Assembly (NCBI GenBank): GCA_026625165.1
Contig: CP112999.1
Coordinates: forward strand, 496,001 to 560,000
DNA length: 64,000 nt
Origin: Methanoregula sp.
Lineage (GTDB): Archaea > Halobacteriota > Methanomicrobia > Methanomicrobiales > Methanospirillaceae
Direction: 5' to 3'
How positions within the stretch are numbered: position 1 is the first letter of the stretch; each line of letters begins with the position of its first letter. Below, piece by piece: positions 36,840 to 46,177 of the stretch. Below the pieces are notes generated by a model. It was not told the origin of the DNA and did not search any database. It saw only the letters and a list, made by a program, of their open reading frames with translations. Position numbers and translations under genes: made by a program.

Positions 36840-37688
36840 TCAGCTATCCCGTGCGGCATAGAGATATTCCTGTGCATAGCCGCAGTATTTTCCAAAATGC
36901 TTCTGTGCAAACCTGCGGATCGTGTCATATTCCCAGCCGGTAAGCGACGAGTCATTGCTAAGGGTTTTGATATAATTGTCCCGCATTATGCGGCGGATCC
37001 AGACATCGACAGGAAACGCCTCGTATTTCTGGAACGCAAAGAGAAGGATGCAGTCCGCAGCTTTAGGCCCGACACCCTGCAGCTTCATCAAAGCCAAACG
37101 TGCCGGTTCATAAGAGAGTGAAGCGATGGAATCGTACCATACCCTTTCATCTTCGATATCACATGCGGTATCCAACACATAAGGCGACCGGTATCCCAGT
37201 TTGCATTCAGAGAGGTCAGGGGCGCACGCAGATGCAAGTGAAGCGTGATCGGGGAAGGCGTGATAGGTCTTTCCCTCAAATTCGAGCGGTGTACCAAATG
37301 ATTGTGCAATATTTGCGATCCTCCGTTTGATCATCGGGATGTTCGAATTGGTCGCGCAGATATAGGAGATCAGGCATTCCCATGCTGGCTGGCGCAGGAG
37401 GCGAAGGCCCTTGCAATTTGAGATCGCTTCATGTATGAAGGGATCCCGGTCAAAGGATGATGTGATTGCATTCAGGTCCGTGTCAAGTGAAAAATAGTGC
37501 CTGATGAAATGGGGCGGTGCGCCCTCATATGTCAGGGCCGTTTTCCCCTGCCGTATTTTGATGACACGGTTCCCGACAACACCATACCACCACCCATCAG
37601 GTCGCTGTTCCCACCGGAACGCCTGCCCGCAGGAAAGGGTGAGATCAAGGGAAAACGGCTCATCGTGGGCAAGCGAAATCACCGGCAT
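36840..37688 (-). CDS. 8-oxoguanine DNA glycosylase/AP lyase, OGG1-like
   Basis: A HhH-GPD base excision enzyme of 282 residues. The helix-hairpin-helix LQGVGPKAADC carries the catalytic Lys, and PVDVWIRR has the conserved Asp. The N-terminal part (LDLTLSCGQAFRW) matches the OGG1-type TBP-like domain. It removes oxidised guanine and can nick abasic sites. ATG 37688 is chosen; an in-frame GTG lies at 37706. Confidence 0.88.
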   Translation of the reverse strand: MPVISLAHDEPFSLDLTLSCGQAFRWEQRPDGWWYGVVGNRVIKIRQGKTALTYEGAPPHFIRHYFSLDTDLNAITSSFDRDPFIHEAISNCKGLRLLRQPAWECLISYICATNSNIPMIKRRIANIAQSFGTPLEFEGKTYHAFPDHASLASACAPDLSECKLGYRSPYVLDTACDIEDERVWYDSIASLSYEPARLALMKLQGVGPKAADCILLFAFQKYEAFPVDVWIRRIMRDNYIKTLSNDSSLTGWEYDTIRRFAQKHFGKYCGYAQEYLYAARDS

Positions 37689-37841
37689 GGCTGTTTCATT
37701 ATACACATCGATTTTTACCTATTTAGTGTTCATTGAGCAGCCTTCATCACGTTCGCTTCCAGGATTTTGGAACAATCACGAGCCCGACACCTTCATATTG
37801 CAACGAATAGTCTTTTAATATATAAATCATAAGTTCTTTTT

Positions 37842-38171
37842 ATGGAATTGACGGAACAACTCAAAACATTCATTGAAGAGGGACAGGACTGGGAACGCAA
37901 ACCTACCAGCGTGAAGGGAGTCACCATCATCCGGCTCCCCAAGACCAAGAACCGTGCGGCGTCGCTTGCGATTGATATCAACCCTCTCAACGAACAGGGG
38001 CTCCCTATGAAAAAGAAAGGCATAATGCTGATGAACTCAGTGGAGCTCAAAGCATTCCGTGCGACATTCAACAATGAAAAAGTAGACAACCTTATAAAAG
38101 CGCTTGAGGATGTTCTTCCGGAACGCAGGATGGCAGCAGCGCCCGCAAAGCCGGATGTCCTGCAGATCTGA
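37842..38171 (+). CDS. Hypothetical conserved-looking protein
   Basis: A 109-residue soluble, Lys-rich protein. The segment GVTIIRLPKTKNRAASLAIDINPLNEQG is well ordered with a helical C-terminal part, ending in an Ala/Pro tail. No family recognised. Its stop overlaps an in-frame start of the following lipoprotein reading frame, so they may be co-transcribed. Confidence 0.65.
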   Translation: MELTEQLKTFIEEGQDWERKPTSVKGVTIIRLPKTKNRAASLAIDINPLNEQGLPMKKKGIMLMNSVELKAFRATFNNEKVDNLIKALEDVLPERRMAAAPAKPDVLQI

Positions 38172-38209
38172 TGGCACTGACGCGATTATTACACAAATCG
38201 ACAGGAGGA

Positions 38210-38668
38210 ATGGATATCAGACATCTGGTGGCAGCTTGGTTCATTGGCATGATAATCATCAGTCTTGCGTGTGCAGGATGTCTGGGTGTTAAGACCCCGC
38301 CGGTAGCACGCCCGGCAGCACCCGCGGTATTTGTGGATTACTACCGCACCGGGGGGATCGCGGGATTTGATGACCGTCTGGTAATATTTGACAATGGTGC
38401 GGCTGTAGTTGCGACAAAAGACGGGAGCAAAGAGATCGTCCTGAACAGTACAGACATGAACAGGATTTCAGACATGTTCATGCAGGCACAGTTCTCAATG
38501 CTCCAGAATAATTATCCGGCACCCCGCGGCTCCCTCGAATTGATCCGGTATTCGATCAGCTACCATGGGAAGACCGTGACCACAGAGGATTCCGCTGTTC
38601 CCCCTAGTCTTGACCCGGTTCTGGACGAGATGAACCGTATTGTGAAAAATGCAGGGATCAAGGCATAA
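38210..38668 (+). CDS. Predicted lipoprotein
   Basis: A 152-residue exported protein. From ATG 38210, preceded by AGGAGG, it has a signal segment ending in the lipobox-like SLACAGC, then a small alpha/beta domain. No function recognised. Confidence 0.65.
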   Translation: MDIRHLVAAWFIGMIIISLACAGCLGVKTPPVARPAAPAVFVDYYRTGGIAGFDDRLVIFDNGAAVVATKDGSKEIVLNSTDMNRISDMFMQAQFSMLQNNYPAPRGSLELIRYSISYHGKTVTTEDSAVPPSLDPVLDEMNRIVKNAGIKA

Positions 38669-38721
38669 CCTTTTTGACGCTTTAGTCCGTCCCCCTCAAA
38701 TCCACATGACTGAACCCTGCC

Positions 38722-39509
38722 ATGGCCAGAATCTCCTGTATTGACGCGTTTTCCGATCGTCCGTTCTCAGGAAACCCTGCCGCTGTATGCATCCTTGAAA
38801 AAAGAAAGGATGCTGGCTGGATGCAGCGCGTTGCGCGGGAGATGAACCTTCCAGAAACTGCATTCCTTTTCTCCCATGATGAGGGGTACCGGCTGCGCTG
38901 GTTCACACCGTGCGTTGAGGTCGATCTCTGCGGGCATGGCACACTTACGAGCGCCCATGCTCTCTGGGAACAGGGGTTCTGCGACCCGGATTGCGCGATA
39001 AAGTTCCTGACAAAAAGCGGTACCCTGACCGCAGGGGAAAGGGGCAGCTGGATATGGCTTGATTTTCCTGCTGAACCAGAACGCCCGATGCTTGTTCCCG
39101 ATGGACTTGAGGAAGCGCTGGGGGTGCAACCCGTATATGTGGGAAAGAACCGGTCCGATTATCTTTGCCAGGTCGAATCCAAAGATATAGTCCGCGCGAT
39201 TCAGCCGGATTTCAGGATGCTTGCAAAAATCCCGGCACGTGGGATAATCGTGACAAGCCGGGCACACAAACCCGGATATGATTTTGTATCCCGTTTCTTT
39301 GCACCGGCGCTTGGTATCGATGAGGATCCTGTGACCGGTTCGGCGCACTGCTGCCTTGCACCGTTCTGGCAGCAGGTCATTAAAAACCGGAAATGGTCGC
39401 GTACCAGGCATCAGCGCGGGGTGGGGAAGTCCGCGTGCGTGTTGAAGGCGACCGGGTAAAACTCGGCGGGCATGCGGTCACCGTCTGGAGCGGCGAACTG
39501 GCAGTGTAA
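38722..39509 (+). pseudogene. PhzF-family isomerase gene with a frameshift near its 3' end
   Basis: The first 220 codons encode a PhzF/diaminopimelate-epimerase-like protein (SCIDAFSDRPFSGNPAAVC, EMNLPETAF, GHGTLTSAHAL, DEDPVTGSAHCCLAPFW). The frame then runs into Arg/Lys-rich nonsense and stops at 39459. In another frame the conserved ending continues cleanly (MVAYQASARGGEVRVRVEG then LGGHAVTVWSGELAV) to a TAA at 39507. Losing one A from the A-run at 39382-39386 explains it, so an intact gene would encode about 262 residues. A sequencing error is as likely as a true mutation. Confidence 0.8.
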
Positions 39510-39538
39510 ACACCAAAATAAAACAGGAATAATAAATT

Positions 39539-40432
39539 TCAGTCTTTTGCGTACACACAGGATTGCACGTCATATCCCAGTTTTCCAATCGCATCGGCAC
39601 GGCACCGCTGGCAGTGCCTCATCTGTTTGACATATTTTGAACAGGCGTCCTGCATCTTTATCTTCATCTTGGGAGTCGGCGGCGTGATGTCGGCAAACTT
39701 GTACTGGGCGATGAGCGGGATGACGTTGAATGTGTATACACCCATTTCACCAACTTTTTTTGCGATTGCAGGAATATGGTCTTCATTGATGCCGGGTATG
39801 TAGACGGTATTAATCTTTACAATCATGTGGCGTTCGACTGCCATCTGGATCCCCTTCAACTGCTGGGCGAGCAGCAGCTTTGCCGCTTCAATCCCGGTGT
39901 ACCGTTTTCCTTTATAGTCCACGAACTGGTAGATCTTTGCCCCGATCTCGGGATCGATGGCGTTGAGGGTGACCGTGATATTTCCCACGTCGTATTTCTG
40001 TAGCAGGTCGATTCTCTCAGGAAGGTTCAGGCCATTGGTGCTGATGCACTTGATCACGTTCGGGAACTCCTCATGCAACCTGCGGAGTGTTTCGAAAGTC
40101 TCGTCGTTTGCCAGCGGCTCCCCGGGTCCTGCGATACCAATCACCTTGATGTAGTTGTATTTCGCCATCACTTTTTTGACCATCTCGACGGACTCATCGG
40201 GGCTGAGCACTTTTGTGGTAACTCCGGGGCGGCTCTCGTTCACGCAGTCAAAGTCCCGGATACAGTAATTGCACTGGATATTGCACTTTGGCGCGACGGG
40301 AATATGGCAGCGTCCAAAGGTGTGGCATGCTTTTTCAGAAAAACAGGGGTGCTCCCGGATCTTGCGCATCTGCTCCGGGTCCCACTGGACTTTTTTTCCT
40401 GCAACGTCAGCGACCTGAACATCTTCTGCCAT
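39539..40432 (-). CDS. nifB: Nitrogenase cofactor biosynthesis protein NifB, short archaeal form
   Basis: NifB is the radical SAM enzyme that builds the carbide-containing core of the nitrogenase cofactor. The 297-residue protein has CHTFGRCHIPVAPKCNIQCNYC with the CxxxCxxC SAM-cluster motif, the following DFDCVNESRPGVTT, GIAGPGEPLAN, and C-terminal cysteines (CQRCRADAIG). It lacks the NifX-like domain, as in methanogens. ATG 40432 is used; upstream in-frame sequence belongs to the intergenic region. No nif structural genes are in the window. Confidence 0.93.
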   Translation of the reverse strand: MAEDVQVADVAGKKVQWDPEQMRKIREHPCFSEKACHTFGRCHIPVAPKCNIQCNYCIRDFDCVNESRPGVTTKVLSPDESVEMVKKVMAKYNYIKVIGIAGPGEPLANDETFETLRRLHEEFPNVIKCISTNGLNLPERIDLLQKYDVGNITVTLNAIDPEIGAKIYQFVDYKGKRYTGIEAAKLLLAQQLKGIQMAVERHMIVKINTVYIPGINEDHIPAIAKKVGEMGVYTFNVIPLIAQYKFADITPPTPKMKIKMQDACSKYVKQMRHCQRCRADAIGKLGYDVQSCVYAKD

Positions 40433-40460
40433 AATTAACATCAGACAATGGGCTGTTAAT

Positions 40461-40470
40461 GTATAAATAC
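40461..40470. promoter_or_regulatory. TATA-like element between nifB and the AOR gene
   Basis: GTATAAATAC lies in the 67-base divergent gap, 30 bases before the AOR start and 29 bases before the nifB start. Its near symmetry (GTAT..ATAC) could serve both directions and would give very short leaders. Confidence 0.45.
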
Positions 40471-40499
40471 CGTGCAATAGTGATATTTCCGGTATATCC

Positions 40500-42278
40500 A
40501 TGGACGGTTATGCAGGTTTTATTCTGTCGGTTGACCTGACCCACCGGTCAACCAGTGTACAACGTCTTCCCGAAGAGTGGAAACGGAGATATATCGGTGG
40601 GCGGGGGGTAGGGGTCAGGATAGTGCTGGACCTCGTTGATCCTCTGATTGACCCGCTTTCTGACAAAAATATCCTGGTCTTTGCCGCAGGACTTCTGACG
40701 GGCAGTAAAATGCCGATGGGTTCGAGGTACGATGTCGTGACAAAATCCCCGCTGACCGGCACCCTGTCGACTGCAAACAGCGGCGGCTTTTTTGGAACAG
40801 AAATGAAGCGGGCCGGGTTTGATGTCGTCGTTATCGGGGGAAAGTCAAATACTCCTGTATACCTGTGGATCAATGACGGGACCGCAGAAATACGGGACGC
40901 ATCTGCGCTCTGGGGAAAAACTACGGGTGACACCACAACAGGAATTCAGGGTATGCTGGGCGACCCTGCGGTTCGTGTTGCCTGCATCGGTCCGGCAGGC
41001 GAGCATCAATGCCTGATAGCAGCTATCATCAATGAGAGGAGCAGGGCGGCTGCAAGGGGAGGAACCGGTGCGGTCATGGGGTCAAAACTGCTCAAGGCGA
41101 TTGCGGTGAAGGGCACCGGTGCGGTCATGGCAGCAGACCCCGCGCGGTTTGCGGGTGTCGTAACTTCTATGCGCGAGCGACTGAAAACAGGAGGCCTGAC
41201 ATCAGGCGGGCTCAACAAATACGGTACGGCAGCGCTCCTGCAGCTGATAAACCAGCACAACCTCCTCCCTGTCAACAACCACCAGCAGAACAGCTTTGCT
41301 GATTCCGATAAGGTGTCCGGTGAAGAACTGGCACGATCGTTTCTTAAAAATAAAAAAGGGTGCTATTCGTGTCCTGTCGCCTGCGGCAGGGAATGCGAGA
41401 TTGACGGGCAACTCGGCGGCGGCCCGGAATACGAGACCATCTGGGCGTTCGGGCCGGACTGCGGAGTCTCCGATCTTCGTGCGATCATAAGGGCAAACAA
41501 CCTGTGCAACGATTACGGGCTGGATACAATATCGACCGGCGTCACAATCGCATGCGCAATGGAATTGTCCGAGAAAGGGTACCTGCCATATACCGTCCGG
41601 TATGGGGATAAAGATGCAATTGTCAACCTCGTTCGCATGATCGCATACCGTGCCGGGATTGGAGACGAGCTGGCTGATGGATCGTTCCGGTTTGCCGCCA
41701 GGTACGGGCACCCCGAGCTTTCGATGAGCGCAAAAAAACTTGAGGTTCCCGCATATGACCCCCGCGGGTTGCAGGGGCAGGGACTCGAATATGCAACATC
41801 TGTCCGTGGTGCATGCCATGTATACGGGAACATGCTCTACCCGGAGTTACTTGGAGTACCGGTGAAACTCGATCCCTTTGTCACGCAGGGAAAAGCGCAC
41901 TGGACAAAAACCATGCAGGACCTTGCCGCAGCAGTTGACGCATCGGGCATGTGCCTGTTTGGCGGCAGAGCAATTGGTGCAGCTGAGTATGCTGCAATGG
42001 TATCCGCGCTGACCGGCTGGACTATGGACGAGCGGGAATTCCTGCAGGTCGGTGAAAGGATATGGAACCTGCAGAAGATCTTCAATCTCAAAGCCGGGTT
42101 CGGGCGCGACGACGATACCCTCCCACAACGAATGCTGTCAGAGCCGCTCAAAGACGGCGCGCCGAAAGGGCAGGTATGGCACCGGGATGCGCTTCTGTCG
42201 GAATATTATGCGGAACGGGGTTGGGATGAACAAGGATGGCCGACAAAGGAAAAACTAACAGAACTCGGAATTGGGTAA
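40500..42278 (+). CDS. Aldehyde:ferredoxin oxidoreductase family protein
   Basis: A 592-residue tungstopterin enzyme that oxidises aldehydes to acids with ferredoxin, or the reverse. It has the N-terminal AOR segment YIGGRGVG..LVDP, TGSKMPMGSRYDVVTKSPLTG, a cluster motif CYSCPVACGREC with the fourth Cys further on (CLFGG), and a pterin-binding GPDCGV..NNLCNDYGLDT. It diverges from nifB across a TATA-like element. The physiological aldehyde is unknown. Confidence 0.93.
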   Translation: MDGYAGFILSVDLTHRSTSVQRLPEEWKRRYIGGRGVGVRIVLDLVDPLIDPLSDKNILVFAAGLLTGSKMPMGSRYDVVTKSPLTGTLSTANSGGFFGTEMKRAGFDVVVIGGKSNTPVYLWINDGTAEIRDASALWGKTTGDTTTGIQGMLGDPAVRVACIGPAGEHQCLIAAIINERSRAAARGGTGAVMGSKLLKAIAVKGTGAVMAADPARFAGVVTSMRERLKTGGLTSGGLNKYGTAALLQLINQHNLLPVNNHQQNSFADSDKVSGEELARSFLKNKKGCYSCPVACGRECEIDGQLGGGPEYETIWAFGPDCGVSDLRAIIRANNLCNDYGLDTISTGVTIACAMELSEKGYLPYTVRYGDKDAIVNLVRMIAYRAGIGDELADGSFRFAARYGHPELSMSAKKLEVPAYDPRGLQGQGLEYATSVRGACHVYGNMLYPELLGVPVKLDPFVTQGKAHWTKTMQDLAAAVDASGMCLFGGRAIGAAEYAAMVSALTGWTMDEREFLQVGERIWNLQKIFNLKAGFGRDDDTLPQRMLSEPLKDGAPKGQVWHRDALLSEYYAERGWDEQGWPTKEKLTELGIG

Positions 42279-42282
42279 ACGG

Positions 42283-42289
42283 TTTTTTT
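42283..42289 (+). terminator. T-tract terminator after the AOR gene
   Basis: Seven T directly after the stop region, before the next transcription unit. Confidence 0.4.
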
Positions 42290-42342
42290 AATAAATCCTT
42301 CGTTTATCGAAAATCCCTGGTATAAAACTCCAATCAATCCAT

Positions 42343-42489
42343 ATGATGGGCAAATTCAAGAGCAAACTCCGTCAGGGGATCGTAACAAAGCAAAAACCAG
42401 ATCCCGTGCCAGTCCCCACGTTCCTGCCCCGCCGGACTGCAAGAGCCTTATTGCACGAATGCATAGATCATGAGGATGAAGAAATCTGA
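42343..42489 (+). CDS. Possible 48-residue basic peptide gene
   Basis: An ATG-initiated frame gives MMGKFKSKLRQGIVTKQKPD and continues with PRRTARALLHECIDHEDEEI. It ends 20 bases inside the start of the FKBP gene, an arrangement seen for translationally coupled genes in this window. There is no obvious ribosome binding site, and homologues are unknown, so this is tentative. Confidence 0.3.
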   Translation: MMGKFKSKLRQGIVTKQKPDPVPVPTFLPRRTARALLHECIDHEDEEI

Positions 42490-43045
42490 GAAACTGAAAG
42501 GAAAGGACAAGACAGAGGCAAAAAAACAGACCTATATCCGCTACGGGATTGCGGCTGCAGCCTGCTGCGCTGTTTTGGCAATTGTTTTGTTCCTTGTTCT
42601 CAGTCCAACGGGTGCCAAAACAGGGGATTCCGTTTCAGTACTCTACATCGGTACACTCGAGAACGGGACGGTCTTTGACTCAAACTTAAACAAGACACCG
42701 CTTACCTTCACGCTGGGTGCACACACGGTAATCCCCGGCTTTGAGGACGCGGTCATCGGAATGAACAAGGGTGAGGTTAAGACAGTCCACATACCTGTCG
42801 ACAGGGCATACGGTCAGTACCAAAGCGAGCTTTTAAGTACAGTAAGCCGGTCGTTGTTTCCGGCCGACGCGCCACCTGTTACCGGCATGTATTACTCGGT
42901 CAGAAATCCGACAGATAGCTCGGTTAATGTCGTTAAGGTTGTCAATGTCATGCAGGATTCCGTGACAATTGACCAGAACCACATGCTGGCTGGGCAGAAC
43001 CTGACGTTCATGATCCGCCTTATCGGCATCAACTTAGTAAAATAA
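42470..43045 (+). CDS. Membrane-anchored FKBP-type peptidyl-prolyl isomerase
   Basis: A 191-residue protein: a Lys-rich N-terminus, one helix (YGIAAAACCAVLAIVLFLVL) and an FKBP domain facing outward with VLYIGTLENGTVFDSN, PGFEDAVIGMNKGE and VDRAYGQY, plus an inserted segment resembling the SlyD-type flap. It probably helps fold exported proteins. ATG 42476 could also be the start. A T8 tract follows at 43052. Confidence 0.88.
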   Translation: MRMKKSEKLKGKDKTEAKKQTYIRYGIAAAACCAVLAIVLFLVLSPTGAKTGDSVSVLYIGTLENGTVFDSNLNKTPLTFTLGAHTVIPGFEDAVIGMNKGEVKTVHIPVDRAYGQYQSELLSTVSRSLFPADAPPVTGMYYSVRNPTDSSVNVVKVVNVMQDSVTIDQNHMLAGQNLTFMIRLIGINLVK

Positions 43046-43051
43046 GAAATA

Positions 43052-43059
43052 TTTTTTTT
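43052..43059 (+). terminator. T-tract terminator after the FKBP gene
   Basis: Eight T, a few bases after the stop, separate it from the oppositely oriented tRNA gene. Confidence 0.4.
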
Positions 43060-43074
43060 AATAACCCCGGTTTA

Positions 43075-43146
43075 TGGGCCCGGCCGGATTCGAACCGGCG
43101 ACCTCCGCCGTGTAAGGGCGACGTCATACCGCTAGACCACGAGCCC
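43075..43146 (-). tRNA. tRNA-Val (anticodon TAC)
   Basis: The minus-strand sequence folds as a standard cloverleaf. The 5' arm GGGCTCG pairs with CGGGCCC (one G-T pair), with discriminator A at 43075. The anticodon stem TCGCC/GGCGG closes the loop CTTACAC, placing TAC at positions 34-36. The T-loop TTCGAAT and T-stem GCCGG/CCGGC are canonical. CCA is not encoded and there is no intron. A TATA-like AT-rich stretch (about 43168-43180) lies upstream. Confidence 0.95.
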
Positions 43147-43278
43147 GATAACCTACTAATGTCCCCGTTTGTAAATAATAACATTACTGCTTTTTGTCAT
43201 GGTATGAGCGATTGAAACTTTAATTTAAAAAAATTAATGGAATAACTTCACGGGAAAACCTGCAAAAAATGGAGGTGA

Positions 43279-44175
43279 TCATTCTTTTTTCAACTTAATC
43301 TCAAGACCGAATTTCTCGAAATTTTTATCCGCCATCGCCTGTATGGCGGCGATCTCGGCGTCCTGCCGTTTGGGTTTGAAAAGGTGGCGGAACCTCTTCT
43401 GGGCCTTAAGATATTCCTCGACTGGTTTTTTTACAACCTTTTTGGCCTTTGTGACCTTGCCATCGACCATCTCGTAGTTCACCCAGAGCCCGGTCTCGAT
43501 CGCAAGCTTGGCGACCGCGATCGTCTGCTCGCCCTCAAATCCCCAGCCGGTACAGCAAGGGGCGTGCACCTGAACATAACAGGGCCCTTTGGTGTTGATC
43601 GCTTTTTCGACTTTCTGCATCAGGTCGGCAGGATAAGCAATCGATGCCGTTGCGACATAAGGAGCCCCATGGGCTGCAATGATCTGCGGCATATCCTTTT
43701 TCGGGCGCTTGTTCCCAAATGAGCAGGAACCGGCAGGGCTTGTCGTTGTGCTTGCATCGTAGGGCGTGGCACCGGAACGCTGGATGCCCGTGTTCATGTA
43801 CGCTTCGTTATCATAGCAGATGTAGGTGAGGTCATGGCCCCGCTCAAACGCGCCGCTGATGCAGATCATACCGATATCGAACGTTGCACCGTCACCCGCT
43901 ATGATCACGACTTTCTCGCTCCTCCCCTGCTTTTTCAACGATGCTTCGACACCGGAAGCGACCGCTGATGCGTTCTCGAAGAGCGAGTGGATCCATGGCA
44001 CCTTCCACGCCGTTTCGGGGTACGGAGTTGAGAACACTTCCATGCACCCGGTGGAGGAGACGACGATGGTATTTGTACCGGCGCCTTTCATGACGAGACG
44101 TGCCGCAAGTGCAGCGCCGCATCCCCCGCAGGCCCGGTGCCCGCAGTCGAATAATTCCAGTGACTTGTCGACCAT
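43279..44175 (-). CDS. porB: Pyruvate:ferredoxin oxidoreductase beta subunit
   Basis: The TPP-binding subunit of the four-subunit archaeal pyruvate synthase. The 298-residue protein has [14 protein letters not shown] near the N-terminus (cluster cysteines), a TPP motif [11 protein letters not shown] with a following Asn in [10 protein letters not shown], and CCTGWG. In methanogens it makes pyruvate from acetyl-CoA and CO2 using reduced ferredoxin. Last gene of the porCDAB operon. Confidence 0.94.
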   Translation of the reverse strand: MVDKSLELFDCGHRACGGCGAALAARLVMKGAGTNTIVVSSTGCMEVFSTPYPETAWKVPWIHSLFENASAVASGVEASLKKQGRSEKVVIIAGDGATFDIGMICISGAFERGHDLTYICYDNEAYMNTGIQRSGATPYDASTTTSPAGSCSFGNKRPKKDMPQIIAAHGAPYVATASIAYPADLMQKVEKAINTKGPCYVQVHAPCCTGWGFEGEQTIAVAKLAIETGLWVNYEMVDGKVTKAKKVVKKPVEEYLKAQKRFRHLFKPKRQDAEIAAIQAMADKNFEKFGLEIKLKKE

Positions 44176-44177
44176 GA

Positions 44178-45332
44178 TTACAGCACCTCCTTACGCAGCC
44201 CATAGAATTGGTCGCCAACACCCTTTTCAGCAAGCGCAACTATTTCCTTGATATCTTTTTTACGCACATCCCTTCCGCCAAGTCCGAGGACATAGCCTTT
44301 TACCGGGACCGTGGATCCGTAGAGGGCATCCCTGATCTCGAGAACGACTGCTCCTTTTGCGCCAAGCGAGATGTTCTTGTCAAGTACAGCCACACGCTTT
44401 GTTCTGGACAGGGCCTGTACAATCTCTTCAGAAGGGAACGGGCGGAAGACGCGGATCCTGAGCAGGCCGACCTTTTTTCCTTCCTCCCTCATCTCATCGA
44501 TAGAGTCCTTTATTGTCCCGCAGACGGAACCCATCGCAACGATCGCCGTTTCTGCATCATCGAGCCGGTAACTTTCGACTAACGAGCTGTAATCCCTGCC
44601 AAACAAGGTTTTAAACTCATTTCCTGCCTTTTTTATTACATCTTTTGCCCTCTTTGCCGCGTTATCGATCTCGTACCGGAACTCGTGATAATAGTCCGGT
44701 GTCGCATACATCCCGAAGCTGATCGGGTCGGCGGCATCAAGCCGCTGGTAAGGGGTAAACTTCGGGAGGAATTTGTCCACGTCTTCCTGAGAGAGCATAT
44801 CGATGGGTTCATAGGTATGGGACAGGATAAAGCCGTCAAAGCAGACGAGTGCGGGTAGCAGGACTGAATGGTCTTCTGCGACACGGTAAGCGATGAAGTG
44901 CAGGTCGGTCGCTTCCTGGTTGTCCTCGGCATAGAACTGGAGCCAGCCTGAGTCGCGCAGGGAGATCGAGTCCTGCTGGTCGTTCCAGATCGACAGAGGC
45001 GCACCCATCGCCCGGTTTGCAATTGTCATGATGATAGGCAGGCGCATACCGGCAGCATTGAAGCAGACCTCGAACATGAGCGCAAGCCCCTGGGATGTTG
45101 TTGCTGAGTAGACCCGGGAGCCTGCTGCACTCGCGCCAACACATGCGGAGAGCGCCGACAATTCATTTTCAACCGTGATGTAATCGGCATCGAGCTTGCA
45201 GTTGGCCACCATATCGGCAAGCGCTTCCACGATATGGGTCTGAGGCGTAATCGGGTAAGCGGAAACCACCTGTGGTCGGCAGAGCCGGACCGCTTCTGCC
45301 ACCGCATGCGACCCCTCGGTAATTTCCATCAT
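44178..45332 (-). CDS. porA: Pyruvate:ferredoxin oxidoreductase alpha subunit
   Basis: The 384-residue pyrimidine-binding subunit, beginning [29 protein letters not shown] and with the central [29 protein letters not shown]. It starts directly after the porD stop, with GGAGGAG inside the porD end, and two bases before porB. Confidence 0.94.
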   Translation of the reverse strand: MMEITEGSHAVAEAVRLCRPQVVSAYPITPQTHIVEALADMVANCKLDADYITVENELSALSACVGASAAGSRVYSATTSQGLALMFEVCFNAAGMRLPIIMTIANRAMGAPLSIWNDQQDSISLRDSGWLQFYAEDNQEATDLHFIAYRVAEDHSVLLPALVCFDGFILSHTYEPIDMLSQEDVDKFLPKFTPYQRLDAADPISFGMYATPDYYHEFRYEIDNAAKRAKDVIKKAGNEFKTLFGRDYSSLVESYRLDDAETAIVAMGSVCGTIKDSIDEMREEGKKVGLLRIRVFRPFPSEEIVQALSRTKRVAVLDKNISLGAKGAVVLEIRDALYGSTVPVKGYVLGLGGRDVRKKDIKEIVALAEKGVGDQFYGLRKEVL

Positions 45333-45593
45333 CTACTTCTCCTCCTGTTTCATCGTGATCGCTTCCCCGGGGCATTCCTCCGCGCAGAGCCCGCAGCCCT
45401 TGCAGTAGGCGTAATCAGGCTGGACAAATCCCTCTTCAGTCTCATGGATGCACCCTTCAGGACAGATAGTCTGGCACATCCCGCATTGTGTGCACTTCTC
45501 ATGGTCGAAGATCGGTCTGAAAACCCTCCACGAACCGGTCTTATTATCCCGGGCTTTTCCCGGTTTTGCCCGGCATCCGATTGCAAGCGCCAT
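45333..45593 (-). CDS. porD: Pyruvate:ferredoxin oxidoreductase delta subunit
   Basis: An 86-residue 2[4Fe-4S] ferredoxin-like subunit with CTQCGMCQTICPEGC and CKGCGLCAEECP. It ends in TAG and directly abuts porC and porA. Confidence 0.94.
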   Translation of the reverse strand: MALAIGCRAKPGKARDNKTGSWRVFRPIFDHEKCTQCGMCQTICPEGCIHETEEGFVQPDYAYCKGCGLCAEECPGEAITMKQEEK

Positions 45594-46136
45594 TTATTTT
45601 CCCCCCTTTACCGTCTCAAATGCGATCCTGGCCGCCTCAATATTTTTGAGCGCAAGTTCCCTGGGGAACCGGTGGTTAAGCGCATTTTCAAGTGCTGAAA
45701 ATTTGATTTCACCGCTTGCAGCGGCAAATGCACCCATGAGCGAGGTGTTGGTGATCGGGAGCCCGATCGCCTTGAGAGCGATCGAGGTGGCATCGATCGT
45801 GATCAGCTTCACGCCGTCAGGGACCCTGTAATCGGGAGCCTTCTCGGTATTCACGATCACGATCCCTCCCTTCTTGACTCCTAAAAACACGTTCACGTCC
45901 TTGATCAGTGTGCTGTCCTGCACAATGATGTAATCCGGTTCATAGACCTGGCTCCTTTTCCGGATTTTTTTGTCATCGAATCGCACAAATGCCTGCACCG
46001 GCGCCCCGCGACGTTCGACGCCGAACGCTGGGAATGCCTGTGCAAAGACCCCGCCTTCGAACGCGGCGACGGCAATCAGCTCGGCAGCGGTGACAGAACC
46101 CTGCCCGCCCCTGCCATGGATACGCAGTTCTCTCAA
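45594..46136 (-). CDS. porC: Pyruvate:ferredoxin oxidoreductase gamma subunit
   Basis: The 180-residue subunit opens with RIHGRGGQGSVTAAEL, the gamma-domain signature, and continues with AFPAFGVERRGAPVQAFVR. It is the first gene of the operon, in the usual archaeal order C-D-A-B. Confidence 0.94.
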   Translation of the reverse strand: MRELRIHGRGGQGSVTAAELIAVAAFEGGVFAQAFPAFGVERRGAPVQAFVRFDDKKIRKRSQVYEPDYIIVQDSTLIKDVNVFLGVKKGGIVIVNTEKAPDYRVPDGVKLITIDATSIALKAIGLPITNTSLMGAFAAASGEIKFSALENALNHRFPRELALKNIEAARIAFETVKGGK

Positions 46137-46177
46137 GAAAAATCCCCAGTAATCTTACATGATGAATCATTATAAAT

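Noticed and set aside
40433-40501. Longer NifB starting at 40501
   Set aside because: The added residues are hydrophobic intergenic translation over the divergent promoter; NifB starts at MAEDVQV (40432).
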